From Lonepinella sp051851555 (GTDB taxonomy: Bacteria > Pseudomonadota > Gammaproteobacteria > Enterobacterales > Pasteurellaceae): 64,000 bases of DNA. Positions 43,283 to 52,962 of the stretch are shown here, in pieces. Location: positions 186,001 through 250,000 of the forward strand of contig NZ_JBPDVH010000002.1 in assembly GCF_051851555.1 (NCBI RefSeq). The letters are read 5' to 3'. The notes under the pieces were generated by a model, which ran no database searches, was not told the origin of the DNA, and saw only the letters and a list, made by a program, of their open reading frames with translations. Made by a program: the position numbers and the translations under genes. The stretch's first letter is position 1. Each line of letters starts with the position of its first letter.

Positions 43283-44023
43283 TTATGCAAATAAACGATC
43301 TGCGGTGACATTCATCACCAAACCATTATCTAATTGCACACGTGCCGTATCTTTAACTATTTCTAAAATCACCGCACTTTTCACACTTTCGCCTACTTTG
43401 ACTTTAATCCGTGCATTTTGCTTTAAGCTCGCCAAAGAAACTGCGGTCAATTTTTGTGGTTTTTCTGCGGAATTCGCACTGGCCGCATGCGCATTTACTG
43501 GCTTGTTGTTGGCTTTATTATGCGGTTTATTGTGCTGTGGCTTACGAGTTGGGCGTTTTTTCATTTTTTCTTTTGCTGCTGCTTTTTCTGCCGCACGTTT
43601 TTCCGCCAATTTTGCTTTCGCCTCGGCTAATTGTTGTTGTGCATGTTCAACATGTTCTTGTTCAAGCACACCAACGGGATTACCTTGTAAATCCACGCGC
43701 TCTGCACCTAAACGACAACCATGTAAATAACGCCAATTAGACGTGTATTGACGTAACGCATAACGTAACTGGGTTTTGCTAACAAATTCATCATCCGCTA
43801 ACGCCTCAGCTAAATCTTGGAATAAGCCAATTTTTAACGGTTTTGCCTCACCCTCGACACTAAAACAAAGGGGAAATTTTTCCGCCAAATACGCAATCAC
43901 TTCTTTATTGGAATGTCTTACGTTCTCTGTGTTGGTGCTTTCCTGCTGAGCTTGTGGCGCAATTTGTGTTGTTTGTGTGTCCGCTTGTACTTCTGTTTGT
44001 GCTGTTGTTTGTTCTGTTGTCAT
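43283..44023 (-). CDS. proQ: RNA chaperone ProQ
   Basis: 246 residues. A Gln/Thr-rich tail (1-32) precedes the FinO/ProQ domain (about 36-150: EVIAYLAEKFPLCFSVEG, then YTSNWRYLHGCRLGAERVDL). A Lys/Ala/Arg-rich linker with AAEKAAAKEKMKKRP follows, then a C-terminal Tudor-like domain (NARIKVKVGESVKSAV). It binds structured small RNAs and mRNA 3' ends. The extended N-terminus is unusual relative to E. coli ProQ (232 residues). Confidence 0.94.
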   Translation of the reverse strand: MTTEQTTAQTEVQADTQTTQIAPQAQQESTNTENVRHSNKEVIAYLAEKFPLCFSVEGEAKPLKIGLFQDLAEALADDEFVSKTQLRYALRQYTSNWRYLHGCRLGAERVDLQGNPVGVLEQEHVEHAQQQLAEAKAKLAEKRAAEKAAAKEKMKKRPTRKPQHNKPHNKANNKPVNAHAASANSAEKPQKLTAVSLASLKQNARIKVKVGESVKSAVILEIVKDTARVQLDNGLVMNVTADRLFA

Positions 44024-44213
44024 ATTAAAATCTTAGAATAAAAAATATGCCACATTTTACCGCACTTTATCCGCCAGACGCAATCATTTATGGATAAAAT
44101 TTCAGGCGCTTTTATTTTTCCCCCTGAAATTCACATAAAAATATTGACAAGATTTCATTAAACCGATATTTCTATACTTTTCGTTATTTGTTTTATTTTT
44201 TGGAGAACATTTT

Positions 44214-45566
44214 ATGTCGCATTTATCTATCGCTAAATTTGGTGGCACCAGTGTCGCCAACCATGCCGCCATGGTCGCCTGTGCCAATATCGTGATCGCT
44301 GATCCCAATACCCGAGTGGTGGTTTTATCGGCCTCGGCGGGCGTCACCAACCTGTTAGTGGCTTTAGCCAACGGTGTAGACGGCGCACAACGGAAAAAAT
44401 TAATTGGTGAAATCCGTCAAATTCAAGAAAATATTTTGCTTGAATTAAAAAATGATACGCTCGTTCGCCCAGAAATTGAGCGTTTATTAAATAATATTGA
44501 ATCACTTTCTGAGGCCGCTAGCTTAGCGACCTCTCCCGCTCTAACTGATGAATTAATCAGTCACGGTGAAATGATGTCAACCCATATTTTCATTGAAGTG
44601 TTGCGTGAATTAAATGCACAAGCCACTTGGGTGGATGTCCGTACCATTGTGGCCACCAATAGCCATTTCGGCAAAGCCGCACCCGATGATGAATTAACCC
44701 AGAAAAACAGTGATCTGATTTTAAAACCGCTGATTAATCGGGGAGAATTGGTGATTACACAAGGCTTTATCGGACGTGATGCAGAGGGCAAAACCACGAC
44801 TTTAGGCCGTGGCGGTTCTGACTACTCTGCCGCCTTAATTGCGGAAGTATTAAATGCCAAAGATGTGTTAATTTGGACGGATGTTGCTGGCATTTACACC
44901 ACCGACCCTCGCATTGTACCAAATGCGCAACGTATTGATACCATGAGCTTTGCGGAAGCGGCTGAAATGGCGACCTTTGGCGCCAAAGTCTTGCACCCTG
45001 CTACATTACTTCCTGCCGTGCGCAGTAATATCCCTGTTTATGTGGGTTCAAGCAAAGCCCCGCAAGATGGAGGCACTTGGGTGACTCGTGATCCACAACC
45101 ACGTCCGACGTTTCGTGCCATAGCCCTACGTCGTGATCAAACCTTACTCACCTTATCAAGCCTAAACATGCTACATGCGCAAGGTTTTTTAGCCAACGTT
45201 TTCGGTATCTTAGCTAAACATAAAATATCCGTAGATACCATCACCACCTCCGAAGTCAGCGTGGCATTAACCCTTGATAAAACGGGTTCCGCCTCTTCTG
45301 GAGCGGATCTGCTTTCCAGTGAATTGTTAGCGGAATTAAGCGAAGTTTGTACAGTAAAAGTGGATACGGGATTATCCTTAGTGGCCTTAATTGGCAATGA
45401 TTTACATATTGCCTCAGGCGTCGCCAAACGTGTATTCGGCGCACTTGAACAATACCATATCCGCATGATCAGCTACGGTGCGAGTACCAATAATATTTGC
45501 ACCTTAGTCCCAAGCCATCAAGCTGATGATGTGGTGCGTGCATTGCATAAAGAACTGTTTGAATAA
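44214..45566 (+). CDS. lysC: Lysine-sensitive aspartokinase III, LysC
   Basis: 450 residues, monofunctional. The kinase domain begins with AKFGGTSVANHAAM, with TLGRGGSDYSAALIA and WTDVAGIYTTDPR, followed by two ACT domains (about 310-450). It phosphorylates aspartate, the first step to lysine, threonine and methionine. TTTGGAGA is a strong Shine-Dalgarno. The 190-bp upstream gap has a TTGACA at about 44153 but leaves only about 30 bp of leader, so there is no room for a lysine riboswitch. A perfect terminator follows. Confidence 0.95.
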   Translation: MSHLSIAKFGGTSVANHAAMVACANIVIADPNTRVVVLSASAGVTNLLVALANGVDGAQRKKLIGEIRQIQENILLELKNDTLVRPEIERLLNNIESLSEAASLATSPALTDELISHGEMMSTHIFIEVLRELNAQATWVDVRTIVATNSHFGKAAPDDELTQKNSDLILKPLINRGELVITQGFIGRDAEGKTTTLGRGGSDYSAALIAEVLNAKDVLIWTDVAGIYTTDPRIVPNAQRIDTMSFAEAAEMATFGAKVLHPATLLPAVRSNIPVYVGSSKAPQDGGTWVTRDPQPRPTFRAIALRRDQTLLTLSSLNMLHAQGFLANVFGILAKHKISVDTITTSEVSVALTLDKTGSASSGADLLSSELLAELSEVCTVKVDTGLSLVALIGNDLHIASGVAKRVFGALEQYHIRMISYGASTNNICTLVPSHQADDVVRALHKELFE

Positions 45567-45591
45567 TAGAAAAAACAGATTGAACATAAAC

Positions 45592-45622
45592 AAAAAGAGT
45601 TGATTCCCATCAACTCTTTTTT
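45592..45622. terminator. Bidirectional terminator between lysC and lptG
   Basis: AAAAAGAGTTGA (45592-45603) pairs with TCAACTCTTTTTT (45610-45622) around a 6-base loop. Runs of A and T on the two sides make it work for both converging genes. Confidence 0.9.
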
Positions 45623-45630
45623 GTTGTTTA

Positions 45631-46704
45631 TTAATCCCGTTTCCGACTCAACAGCCACCAAGTAATGATCAAAAACAGCAAACTAGGCATTAAGGCGCCC
45701 GCTAAAGGTGGAACGTTATAGACTAAACTTAATGGCCCAAAAATCTCATTCACCACATAGAACAAGAAACCAAAACAAATCCCCGCCACAATTCTGGCGC
45801 CGGCGGTCACGCTACGTAGCGGGCCGAAAATAAAGGACAATGCCAACAACATCATCACGCCAACGGAAATCGGTTGGAATAATTTCCGCCAATAGGTTAA
45901 CTCAAATTTTTTGCTATCTTGGCCAGTTTGCTTTAAAAAGCTGATGTAATCGGATAAGCCGGAAATAGACAATGATGTGGGTCTTAACGATACAATGCCT
46001 AATTTATCTGGTGTCAGATTGGTTTTCCATTTATCCATTAATTTATTTTTGGTCGTCACCTGTTCTTCACTAATTTGCGACGTATTAATATTCTTGAGAA
46101 CCCATTCACCCTCTTCATACATCCCCTGATTGGCATGAGTCATTTGCTCAAGTTTACGTTGCTCATTAAAATGATAAATATAAATATCATTTAATTGCGC
46201 CCCTTCATTAATGGTTCGCACAAAAATAAAATCATTGCCATCTTTCGCCCACACACCATTTTTGACGGACATAATGGAACCGCCCGAAATGGCTTTAGCC
46301 CGCATATCACGTGCATATTGTTCTGTTTGTGGAATGCCCCATTCACCAATGATCATAGTTAAGATCACCAAGGGTAAAGCGGTTTTCATCACAGCCAAAC
46401 CAATTTTTAAACGTGAAAAACCGGCAGATTGCATGACGATCAGTTCACTACGGCTAGCCAAATTACCCAAGGCAATTAAAGCGCCCAATAAGGCGGCCAT
46501 CGGGAAAAAGGTTTCCACATCTTTTGGCATGGTCAACAGCGTATATACAATCGCTTGCAGACTGTCGTAAGAGCCTTTTCCGACGCTACGAAATTGTTCC
46601 ACAAATTTAATAATCGCCGATAAACCCACTAAGGTGAGCAAGGTCGCAAAAATGGTACCTAAAATACTTTTGCCAATATAACGTTCTAAGGTATTCATCA
46701 TCAT
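45631..46704 (-). CDS. lptG: LPS export permease LptG
   Basis: 357 residues. The start is one of three tandem ATGs (46704, 46701 or 46698). YjgP/YjgQ family pattern: three N-terminal transmembrane helices (about 13-34, 52-76 and 99-118), a periplasmic beta-jellyroll domain (about 130-270) and three C-terminal helices (about 275-355). With LptF and LptB2 it extracts lipopolysaccharide from the inner membrane to LptC. It lies four bases after lptF. Confidence 0.93.
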   Translation of the reverse strand: MMMNTLERYIGKSILGTIFATLLTLVGLSAIIKFVEQFRSVGKGSYDSLQAIVYTLLTMPKDVETFFPMAALLGALIALGNLASRSELIVMQSAGFSRLKIGLAVMKTALPLVILTMIIGEWGIPQTEQYARDMRAKAISGGSIMSVKNGVWAKDGNDFIFVRTINEGAQLNDIYIYHFNEQRKLEQMTHANQGMYEEGEWVLKNINTSQISEEQVTTKNKLMDKWKTNLTPDKLGIVSLRPTSLSISGLSDYISFLKQTGQDSKKFELTYWRKLFQPISVGVMMLLALSFIFGPLRSVTAGARIVAGICFGFLFYVVNEIFGPLSLVYNVPPLAGALMPSLLFLIITWWLLSRKRD

Positions 46705-46708
46705 TTTT

Positions 46709-47812
46709 CTATGCCGCCTTTGGTTTATTGAGCAAATTACGCATTTTATACATAAATGCCGTTTCCCAACTATTTAACACGATACCCAACACAAAGAAAA
46801 TCACATTCACCAACGGCATCCATAAACTTGCGTCAAGTTTCCCTGCGCCACCCGAGGATTTCAAGGAACTTTGTGCTAAGAAATAGATTAAATATAATAA
46901 AAGTGCGGGTAAAATTTTCGCAAATCTGCCTTGACGTGGATTCACACGGCTTAACGGCACCGCCAATAAGGCCATTAATGGCACCGCCAACACTAAGGTA
47001 AGTCGCCAATGGAATTCGGCTTTTGCGGCATTGGATTTGGCTTGCGTTAACTCGGCAAAGTTTAACACTGCGGCCTCATCAGACTCTTTGGCATCCGCTA
47101 TTTGATGGCCTAAATACGCATGATATTGTGCAAAATTGGTCACTCGAAAATCCGGTAATACCGCCGTTCCCTCAATGCGTTGGCTATTTTCCAAACTTAA
47201 CAACTGGTCACCATTGGGCAAGGAGGTTAACTCGCCCGTTTCCGCCGTCACCACGGCCGGTTTAAAGTTTTTCTTCGGTTTCATTTGGAAAATATACACA
47301 TCATGGATTTTATTCTGGCTAATCTCATTAATAAATAAAACAAAATCACCATTATCGGAGGACATAAACTGACCCGAACTTAAGGCGGCCATACGAGGAT
47401 TGGCTTTGGCATCTTCCACAATTTCGGTTTGTTTTTTGATCGCCCAAGGTGAAAGCCAGAGAGCATTGTAAGCGGCTAATCCTGCGGTAAACACCGATAA
47501 AATCAACACCACTTTCACCAATAGGCGAGAACCCACGCCACAAGCACGCATGACGGTAATTTCACTTTCTGCGTATAATCGCCCTAACGTGAGTAAGATC
47601 GCAATAAATAATGACAATGGCAACATTAATTGCGCCATGGTTGGCATACCTAGCCCAAGCAAAGATACCACTAAATCCGCAGGCACTTTACCATTCGCCG
47701 CCGAACCTAATACTCTAACTAATTGTTGACAAAAGAAAATCAGAAGTAAAATAAACAAAATGGCCACTTGGCTTTTGAATACTTCCTTAAATAAATATCT
47801 ATTTAAAATCAC
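46709..47812 (-). CDS. lptF: LPS export permease LptF
   Basis: 367 residues from the GTG at 47812, which has AGG six bases before and gives MILNRYLFKEVFKSQ, the usual LptF N-terminus. The longer open frame from ATG 47848 would add 12 polar residues. Three N-terminal helices, a jellyroll domain and three C-terminal helices as in LptG. It is divergent from pepA; the 149-bp gap carries an uptake signal (47890-47898). lptFG form one operon. Confidence 0.92.
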   Translation of the reverse strand: MILNRYLFKEVFKSQVAILFILLLIFFCQQLVRVLGSAANGKVPADLVVSLLGLGMPTMAQLMLPLSLFIAILLTLGRLYAESEITVMRACGVGSRLLVKVVLILSVFTAGLAAYNALWLSPWAIKKQTEIVEDAKANPRMAALSSGQFMSSDNGDFVLFINEISQNKIHDVYIFQMKPKKNFKPAVVTAETGELTSLPNGDQLLSLENSQRIEGTAVLPDFRVTNFAQYHAYLGHQIADAKESDEAAVLNFAELTQAKSNAAKAEFHWRLTLVLAVPLMALLAVPLSRVNPRQGRFAKILPALLLYLIYFLAQSSLKSSGGAGKLDASLWMPLVNVIFFVLGIVLNSWETAFMYKMRNLLNKPKAA

Positions 47813-47961
47813 ATTATGCCTGTTCTTGTATTGCAAGTCTTTCATCACAAGATTTTACTTGCAATTTATAAAAATTGGGGTAATTTAAACCGCACTTTGT
47901 CGGTATAAAGCTAGTCGGCTATGATACCCTATTTTTAACGATAAAAACAGTAGGAAAACAG

Positions 47962-49419
47962 ATGAAATATTCAGCAAACACCACCGCACTTTCCAGTGCA
48001 AATGCCATTTTACTCGCTATTTTTGAACAAGGCGAACTGTCAAATACGGCCAAACAATTTGATAACGCAGGGGAAATAAGTGCGCTTATCAAGTGCGGTG
48101 AAATTTCAGGAAAAATCGGACAGATCAGTTTGTTACGCCAACATGGGCAACGTTTAATTTTGGTGGGAGCGGGCAAACAAGGTGAAATCAGCGAACGTGA
48201 ATTTAAACAGATTGCACAAAAAGCGATTCAATTTGTTAAACAAACCGCCACCAAAACCTTGGTGAATGGCTTAACCGATGTCAACATTAAAGATCGTGAT
48301 TTATATTGGAATGTTCGTTTTGCTCTCGAAACCTTTGCCGCTGAAGAGTATATTTTCGATCAATTTAAAAGCAAGAAAAGCGACGTTCAACACAAATTAA
48401 GCGAAATTATTTTCCATACGGATGTGCCACAAGCAGAACAAGCGATTCAGCATGCGAAAGCCATTGCTTTAGGAGTAAAAATAGCCAAAGATGTGGCTAA
48501 TTGCCCACCGAATGTGTGTACACCAAGCTATTTAAGTGAACAAGCAAAAAATCTTGAAAAACGCACCGCACTTTTAACCACCACCGTTCTAGACGAAAAA
48601 GATATGGCGAAATTAGGTATGAACGCTTATTTAGCCGTTTCACGTGGTTCACACAATGAAGCTAAACTGAGTATTTTAGACTATAAAAATCACCCGAATC
48701 CCAATGCCAAACCTATCGTGTTAGTCGGAAAAGGACTCACCTTTGACGCCGGCGGTATTTCGCTGAAACCCGCTGCGGAGATGGACGAAATGAAATACGA
48801 TATGTGCGGTGCAGCGAGTGTCTTGGGTGTGATGAACGCTTTAGTTGAATTGCAATTACCCCTCAACGTGATTGGCGTGTTGGCAGGTTGTGAAAACCTA
48901 CCTGACGGCAATGCGTATCGCCCTGGTGATATTCTGACCACCATGAATGGATTAACCGTAGAAGTACTCAATACGGACGCAGAGGGACGTTTAGTATTGT
49001 GTGATACCTTGACTTACGTTGAACGTTTTGATCCTGAATGTGTAATTGATATTGCCACCTTAACGGGCGCTTGTATGATTGCATTAGGTCTGCATAACAG
49101 TGGTTTAGTTTCGACCAATGATGATCTTTCTGCCCAATTATTGCAAGCCTCACAACAAAGCCAAGATAAAGCATGGCGTTTACCGTTAAGCGAAGAATAT
49201 CAAGAGCAGCTTAAATCGAATTTTGCCGATTTAGCCAATATTGGCGGACGTTTTGGTGGGGCCATTACGGCAGGGGCGTTTTTAGCCAATTTTGCGACCA
49301 AATACCCTTGGGCGCATTTAGATATTGCGGGCACAGCTTGGTTACAAGGGGCGAATAAAGGGGCGACTGGACGACCTGTTGGGCTGCTCACCCAGTTTTT
49401 GATTAATCAAGTGAAATAG
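47962..49419 (+). CDS. pepA: Leucyl aminopeptidase (M17, PepA)
   Basis: 485 residues. N-terminal macro-like domain (about 1-150) and C-terminal M17 domain with metal-binding VGKGLTFDAGGISLKPA, KYDMCGAASVLG and NTDAEGRLVLCDTLTY. It is a hexameric cytosolic aminopeptidase; some members also bind DNA. TAGGAAA precedes the ATG. It is convergent with cmoB, with a shared hairpin terminator at 49427-49450. Confidence 0.93.
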   Translation: MKYSANTTALSSANAILLAIFEQGELSNTAKQFDNAGEISALIKCGEISGKIGQISLLRQHGQRLILVGAGKQGEISEREFKQIAQKAIQFVKQTATKTLVNGLTDVNIKDRDLYWNVRFALETFAAEEYIFDQFKSKKSDVQHKLSEIIFHTDVPQAEQAIQHAKAIALGVKIAKDVANCPPNVCTPSYLSEQAKNLEKRTALLTTTVLDEKDMAKLGMNAYLAVSRGSHNEAKLSILDYKNHPNPNAKPIVLVGKGLTFDAGGISLKPAAEMDEMKYDMCGAASVLGVMNALVELQLPLNVIGVLAGCENLPDGNAYRPGDILTTMNGLTVEVLNTDAEGRLVLCDTLTYVERFDPECVIDIATLTGACMIALGLHNSGLVSTNDDLSAQLLQASQQSQDKAWRLPLSEEYQEQLKSNFADLANIGGRFGGAITAGAFLANFATKYPWAHLDIAGTAWLQGANKGATGRPVGLLTQFLINQVK

Positions 49420-49426
49420 TAAAATA

Positions 49427-49450
49427 TAAGGTGCGTTTATTCGCACCTTA
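49427..49450. terminator. Bidirectional terminator between pepA and cmoB
   Basis: TAAGGTGCG (49427-49435) pairs with CGCACCTTA (49442-49450) around a 6-base loop. ATTTTATTT follows on the plus strand. Confidence 0.85.
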
Positions 49451-49453
49451 ATT

Positions 49454-50419
49454 TTATTTATTGGCAATAATCACTGCCCTTTTCGGTGCGGGATAACCCT
49501 CAATGGTTTTACTGTGATCTTCCGGATCTAAAAAATCAATCAGGCTTTCATTGTCTAACCAATCTGTTTTACGCTGTTCTTCCAATGTCGTCATGGCTTG
49601 ATCAACACAACGTACATGACGAAAACCGACTTTTTGTAACCAGTTAATCAAACAGGCGACAGAGGGGATAAAATACACATTTTTCATTTTGGCATAACGA
49701 TCTGCTGGCACCAGTACGGTATTCACATCACCATCAATCACCAAGGTTTCTAGCACTAACTCGCCCCCTTTGCGGAGCTGATCTTTCAGCTGGCTTAGGT
49801 GATCTAAAGGTGATTTGCGATGATATAACACGCCCATCGAAAACACCGTATCAAACACACCCAACGGTTGCATTTGTTCAATGCCTAAAGGAATCAAATT
49901 CGCTCGGCGGTCATGATTGAGCAGTTTACGAACTGCTTCAAATTGACATAAAAATAATTCTGTCGGATCAATACCGACCACCATTTTAGCCCCCTCGCCC
50001 ACCATTCGCCACATGTGATAACCACTGCCACAGCCGACATCTAAAATGGTACGATCTTGCAATGGGGCTAAATGCGGCAATACCCGATCCCATTTAAAAT
50101 CTGACCGCCATTCACAATCAATATGTACGCCATACAGATGATAAGGCCCTTTTCGCCACGGCATAAGCTGTTTGAGATGATAAACCAAACGCTGTTGTTC
50201 ACCGTCTGATAATGGCAAATCTCGCACCGATTTCACCGCAGTTTTCAAATCAATCTGATCAGCCGTTAAGTGCGGTAAAAAATCTACGACTTTTGCCCAT
50301 TTAGCATAATCACCATGGGTTTGTTTTTCCCATTGTTTGAGTTGCAAGGGCAATGTTTCCAACCACGCCGATAAATTAGTGGTGGCAATTTGTTGATAAA
50401 AAGGACGAAAATCAATCAT
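49454..50419 (-). CDS. cmoB: tRNA U34 carboxymethyltransferase CmoB
   Basis: 321 residues from the ATG at 50419, matching the E. coli start MIDF. An in-frame GTG at 50428 is the longer option. SAM-binding motif ILDVGCGSGYHMWRM and LPWRKGP-like LMPWRKGPYHLYG, with VLYHRKSPLDHL and GYPAPKRAV at the end, are characteristic. CmoB uses carboxy-S-adenosylmethionine to make cmo5U34 in tRNA. cmoA, its usual partner, is not adjacent in this window. It diverges from rng. Confidence 0.94.
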   Translation of the reverse strand: MIDFRPFYQQIATTNLSAWLETLPLQLKQWEKQTHGDYAKWAKVVDFLPHLTADQIDLKTAVKSVRDLPLSDGEQQRLVYHLKQLMPWRKGPYHLYGVHIDCEWRSDFKWDRVLPHLAPLQDRTILDVGCGSGYHMWRMVGEGAKMVVGIDPTELFLCQFEAVRKLLNHDRRANLIPLGIEQMQPLGVFDTVFSMGVLYHRKSPLDHLSQLKDQLRKGGELVLETLVIDGDVNTVLVPADRYAKMKNVYFIPSVACLINWLQKVGFRHVRCVDQAMTTLEEQRKTDWLDNESLIDFLDPEDHSKTIEGYPAPKRAVIIANK

Positions 50420-50533
50420 AAAATTCACATAAATTTGAGAAAGGTCACATTTTACCTGATTTGTGCTTGTATTTCTATTTTACTTTTCGCTATCCTAGGT
50501 CATCATTTTTAAATTTAGGAAGTTGGAACTCAA

Positions 50534-52009
50534 ATGAATTCCGTTGAATTATTAGTCAATATTACCCCGAACGAAACTAGAATTGCCTTGATGGACTCGG
50601 GGATTTTAAAAGAAGTGCATATTGAACGCCAAGCCAAGCGTGGTATTGTCGGGAATATTTATAAAGGTCGTGTAACACGTGTTTTACCTGGTATGCAATC
50701 CGCTTTTGTGGATATTGGTTTAGAAAAAGCCGCTTTCCTACACGCCTCCGATATTGTTTCACATACCGAATGTGTGAATGAAGATGAACAAAAGCAATTT
50801 GTGGTGAAAGACATTGCTCAATTAGTTCACGAGGGACAAGATATTGTGGTACAAGTGGTCAAAGACCCGATCAGCACCAAAGGGGCGAGATTGACAACCG
50901 ATATTACGCTCCCCTCTCGCTATTTAGTCTTTATGCCAGAAAATAGCCATGTGGGCGTATCACAACGTATTGAAAGCGAAGAAGAAAGAGCGAGATTAAA
51001 AGCTCTTGCCGAACCCTATTGTGATGAACTTGGCGGTTATATTGTACGAACCGCAGCGGAAGGGGTGAGTGAAGAAGAATTAAAACAAGATGCGGATTTT
51101 TTAAAACGTGTTTGGCGAAAAGTCATGGAACGCCGAGCTAAATATAAAACGAAAACAAAAATCTATGGTGAATTAGCCCTAACCCAACGGGTATTACGTG
51201 ATTTCATTGGGCAAGGCATTGAAAAAATCCGTATTGATTCTAAACTCTGCTTTGCGGAAGTAAAAGAATTTACCGAAGAATTTATGCCTGAACTCACCGA
51301 TAAATTAGTATTATATTCTGGTGATCAGCCACTATTTGATGTATATGGGGTGGAAAGTGCTATTAATATCGCATTAAATAAACGGGTTAATTTAAAATCT
51401 GGCGGCTATTTAATTATTGAGCAAACCGAAGCCATGACCACCATTGATATTAATACAGGGGCATTTGTCGGTCATCGCAATTTGGAAGAAACCATTTTTA
51501 ACACCAATATTGAAGCCACTCAAGCCATTGCACAACAGTTACAATTACGTAATTTAGGCGGTATCATTATTATTGATTTTATTGATATGCAAACCGAAGA
51601 TCACCGTCAACGTGTCTTACAATCCTTACAGGAGGCGTTAAGTAAAGATCCGGTGAAAACTAACGTCAATGGCTTTACTCAACTGGGTTTAGTGGAAATG
51701 ACCCGCAAACGTACACGTGAAAGTTTAGAGCATATTTTGTGTGACGATTGCCCTGCTTGCCAAGGACGGGGACACAGTAAAACAGTGGAAACCGTGTGTT
51801 ATGAAATTATGCGTGAAGTGATTCGGGTACATCATTTATTTTCCAGTGAACAATTTACTATTTATGCTTCTCCAGCGGTGGCGGATTATTTGATTAAGGA
51901 AGAAAGCCATGGGTTGCTGGCGGAAGTGGAGATGTTTATTGGCAAGCAGGTTCAAGTGCGTCCTGAGGTGTTTTATCATCAGGAACAGTTTGATGTTGTT
52001 GTTATGTAA
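50534..52009 (+). CDS. rng: Ribonuclease G
   Basis: 491 residues. N-terminal S1 domain (about 36-120, with RGIVGNIYKGRVTRVLPGMQ), RNase H-like fold and catalytic aspartates in TTIDINTGAFVG and IIIIDFIDM. The zinc-link is CDDCPACQGRG near 410. Lacking the long RNase E scaffold tail, it is RNase G proper. It matures 16S rRNA 5' ends and degrades some mRNAs. AGGAAG precedes the start. A lipoprotein gene follows after 23 bases. Confidence 0.95.
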   Translation: MNSVELLVNITPNETRIALMDSGILKEVHIERQAKRGIVGNIYKGRVTRVLPGMQSAFVDIGLEKAAFLHASDIVSHTECVNEDEQKQFVVKDIAQLVHEGQDIVVQVVKDPISTKGARLTTDITLPSRYLVFMPENSHVGVSQRIESEEERARLKALAEPYCDELGGYIVRTAAEGVSEEELKQDADFLKRVWRKVMERRAKYKTKTKIYGELALTQRVLRDFIGQGIEKIRIDSKLCFAEVKEFTEEFMPELTDKLVLYSGDQPLFDVYGVESAINIALNKRVNLKSGGYLIIEQTEAMTTIDINTGAFVGHRNLEETIFNTNIEATQAIAQQLQLRNLGGIIIIDFIDMQTEDHRQRVLQSLQEALSKDPVKTNVNGFTQLGLVEMTRKRTRESLEHILCDDCPACQGRGHSKTVETVCYEIMREVIRVHHLFSSEQFTIYASPAVADYLIKEESHGLLAEVEMFIGKQVQVRPEVFYHQEQFDVVVM

Positions 52010-52032
52010 ATATAATCAATGGAGTTAACATT

Positions 52033-52593
52033 ATGAAAAAATTACTTATATTAACCGCAGTTGTCACTGCATTATCAGGTTGTGTTTCAACTGAATTATC
52101 CACCCAAACACAGAGCTATGATGCAAGCCAAAATGCACGCATCCGTTTGTATGGACAAAATGGTAAACCGTCCACATTAGAAGTTGTGATAAATGGAAAA
52201 ACAGAAAAAATATCAGTAGGCGGAGGATTTGGGCAAGCGTTAAGTTCAATGGTTGGGGCCAAAGGAAATGAAAGTATAGGTATGCCAGATACACCATTAA
52301 GTAAAAATCCATCAGCCTATGATAAAGGATTAGTATCAAGTATTTTCTTTAAAGAATTTGTTATTCCTGTCGGTAAAACAACCGTTAATAATAGTATTAC
52401 GCCAATGACAAATACATCCATAGGTTATAATACTGGATTAGATGGTAGTATAACTAAAACCACAACAATAATGACAACCGTAGGCTGTACTGGTAATAGT
52501 GTAACTTTTAATGCCGAAGCTGGAAAAGATTACGAAGTTGCACCATTTACATCTGGTTCAGATTGTGGTGTAACTGTCTATGAAATTAAGTAA
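52033..52593 (+). CDS. Predicted lipoprotein of unknown function
   Basis: 186 residues. Signal peptide with lipobox ALSGC (Cys18) and Val at +2, so outer-membrane sorting is expected. The mature part is Ser/Thr/Gly/Asn rich and beta-like, with two later cysteines in VGCTGNSV and SDCGVTVYE that may form a disulfide. It is more AT-rich than its neighbours. I do not recognise a family. It has a GGAG site and follows rng, but it ends directly against a repeat element, so it may be a recent or accessory gene. Confidence 0.65.
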   Translation: MKKLLILTAVVTALSGCVSTELSTQTQSYDASQNARIRLYGQNGKPSTLEVVINGKTEKISVGGGFGQALSSMVGAKGNESIGMPDTPLSKNPSAYDKGLVSSIFFKEFVIPVGKTTVNNSITPMTNTSIGYNTGLDGSITKTTTIMTTVGCTGNSVTFNAEAGKDYEVAPFTSGSDCGVTVYEIK

Positions 52594-52596
52594 ATT

Positions 52597-52893
52597 ACCT
52601 AGCACTGGCGTACTAGGTTAAGCATGGTGTCGCTACTCCGTAGCTTAAAAAATATTTATTTTTTCACCGCACTTTTACTTAAACTCGATCGAAACTTGGG
52701 GCCCCGTCTGAACCGCCTGAGCGTTTTGGTATTTTTAGCTAAATTTTGCCTGTCTGAGCGTAGCGAGTTCAAAATTTAGCGTGAAGAAAATACCAAATAA
52801 GCTCAGAAAAGCGGTGAAGTCGGGGTGTGCTTTTCTTTGCCTACTTTCTTTTGCACAAGCAAAAGAAAGTATGGTCGCCATCGCCGAAACCCG
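52597..52893 (-). repeat. Composite repeat element, copy 2 (one arm and centre only)
   Basis: Most of the 369-bp gap between the lipoprotein gene and tldD. It starts with the central CCTAGCAC/GTACTAGG palindrome, then the uptake signal ACCGCACTTTTA, GGGGCCCC, the nested stem (TTTGGTATTTT and GCTAAATTTTG with their partners), the GAGCGTAGCGAG loop, the GGGGTGTG box, the ACTTTCTTTTGC/GCAAAAGAAAGT hairpin and the end GTCGCCATCGCCGAAACCCG. It is in reverse orientation to copy 1 and very close to the right half of copy 3. The other arm is absent. Confidence 0.85.
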
Positions 52894-52962
52894 ATCTAAC
52901 ACAAACAAAAAAATTTATGTTAAAATCCACCACAACATTCATTAACAAAAACAAAAAACAAA

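Noticed and set aside
44024..44213. Lysine riboswitch upstream of lysC
   Set aside because: The leader after the TTGACA is only about 30 bases, and no L-box elements are visible.
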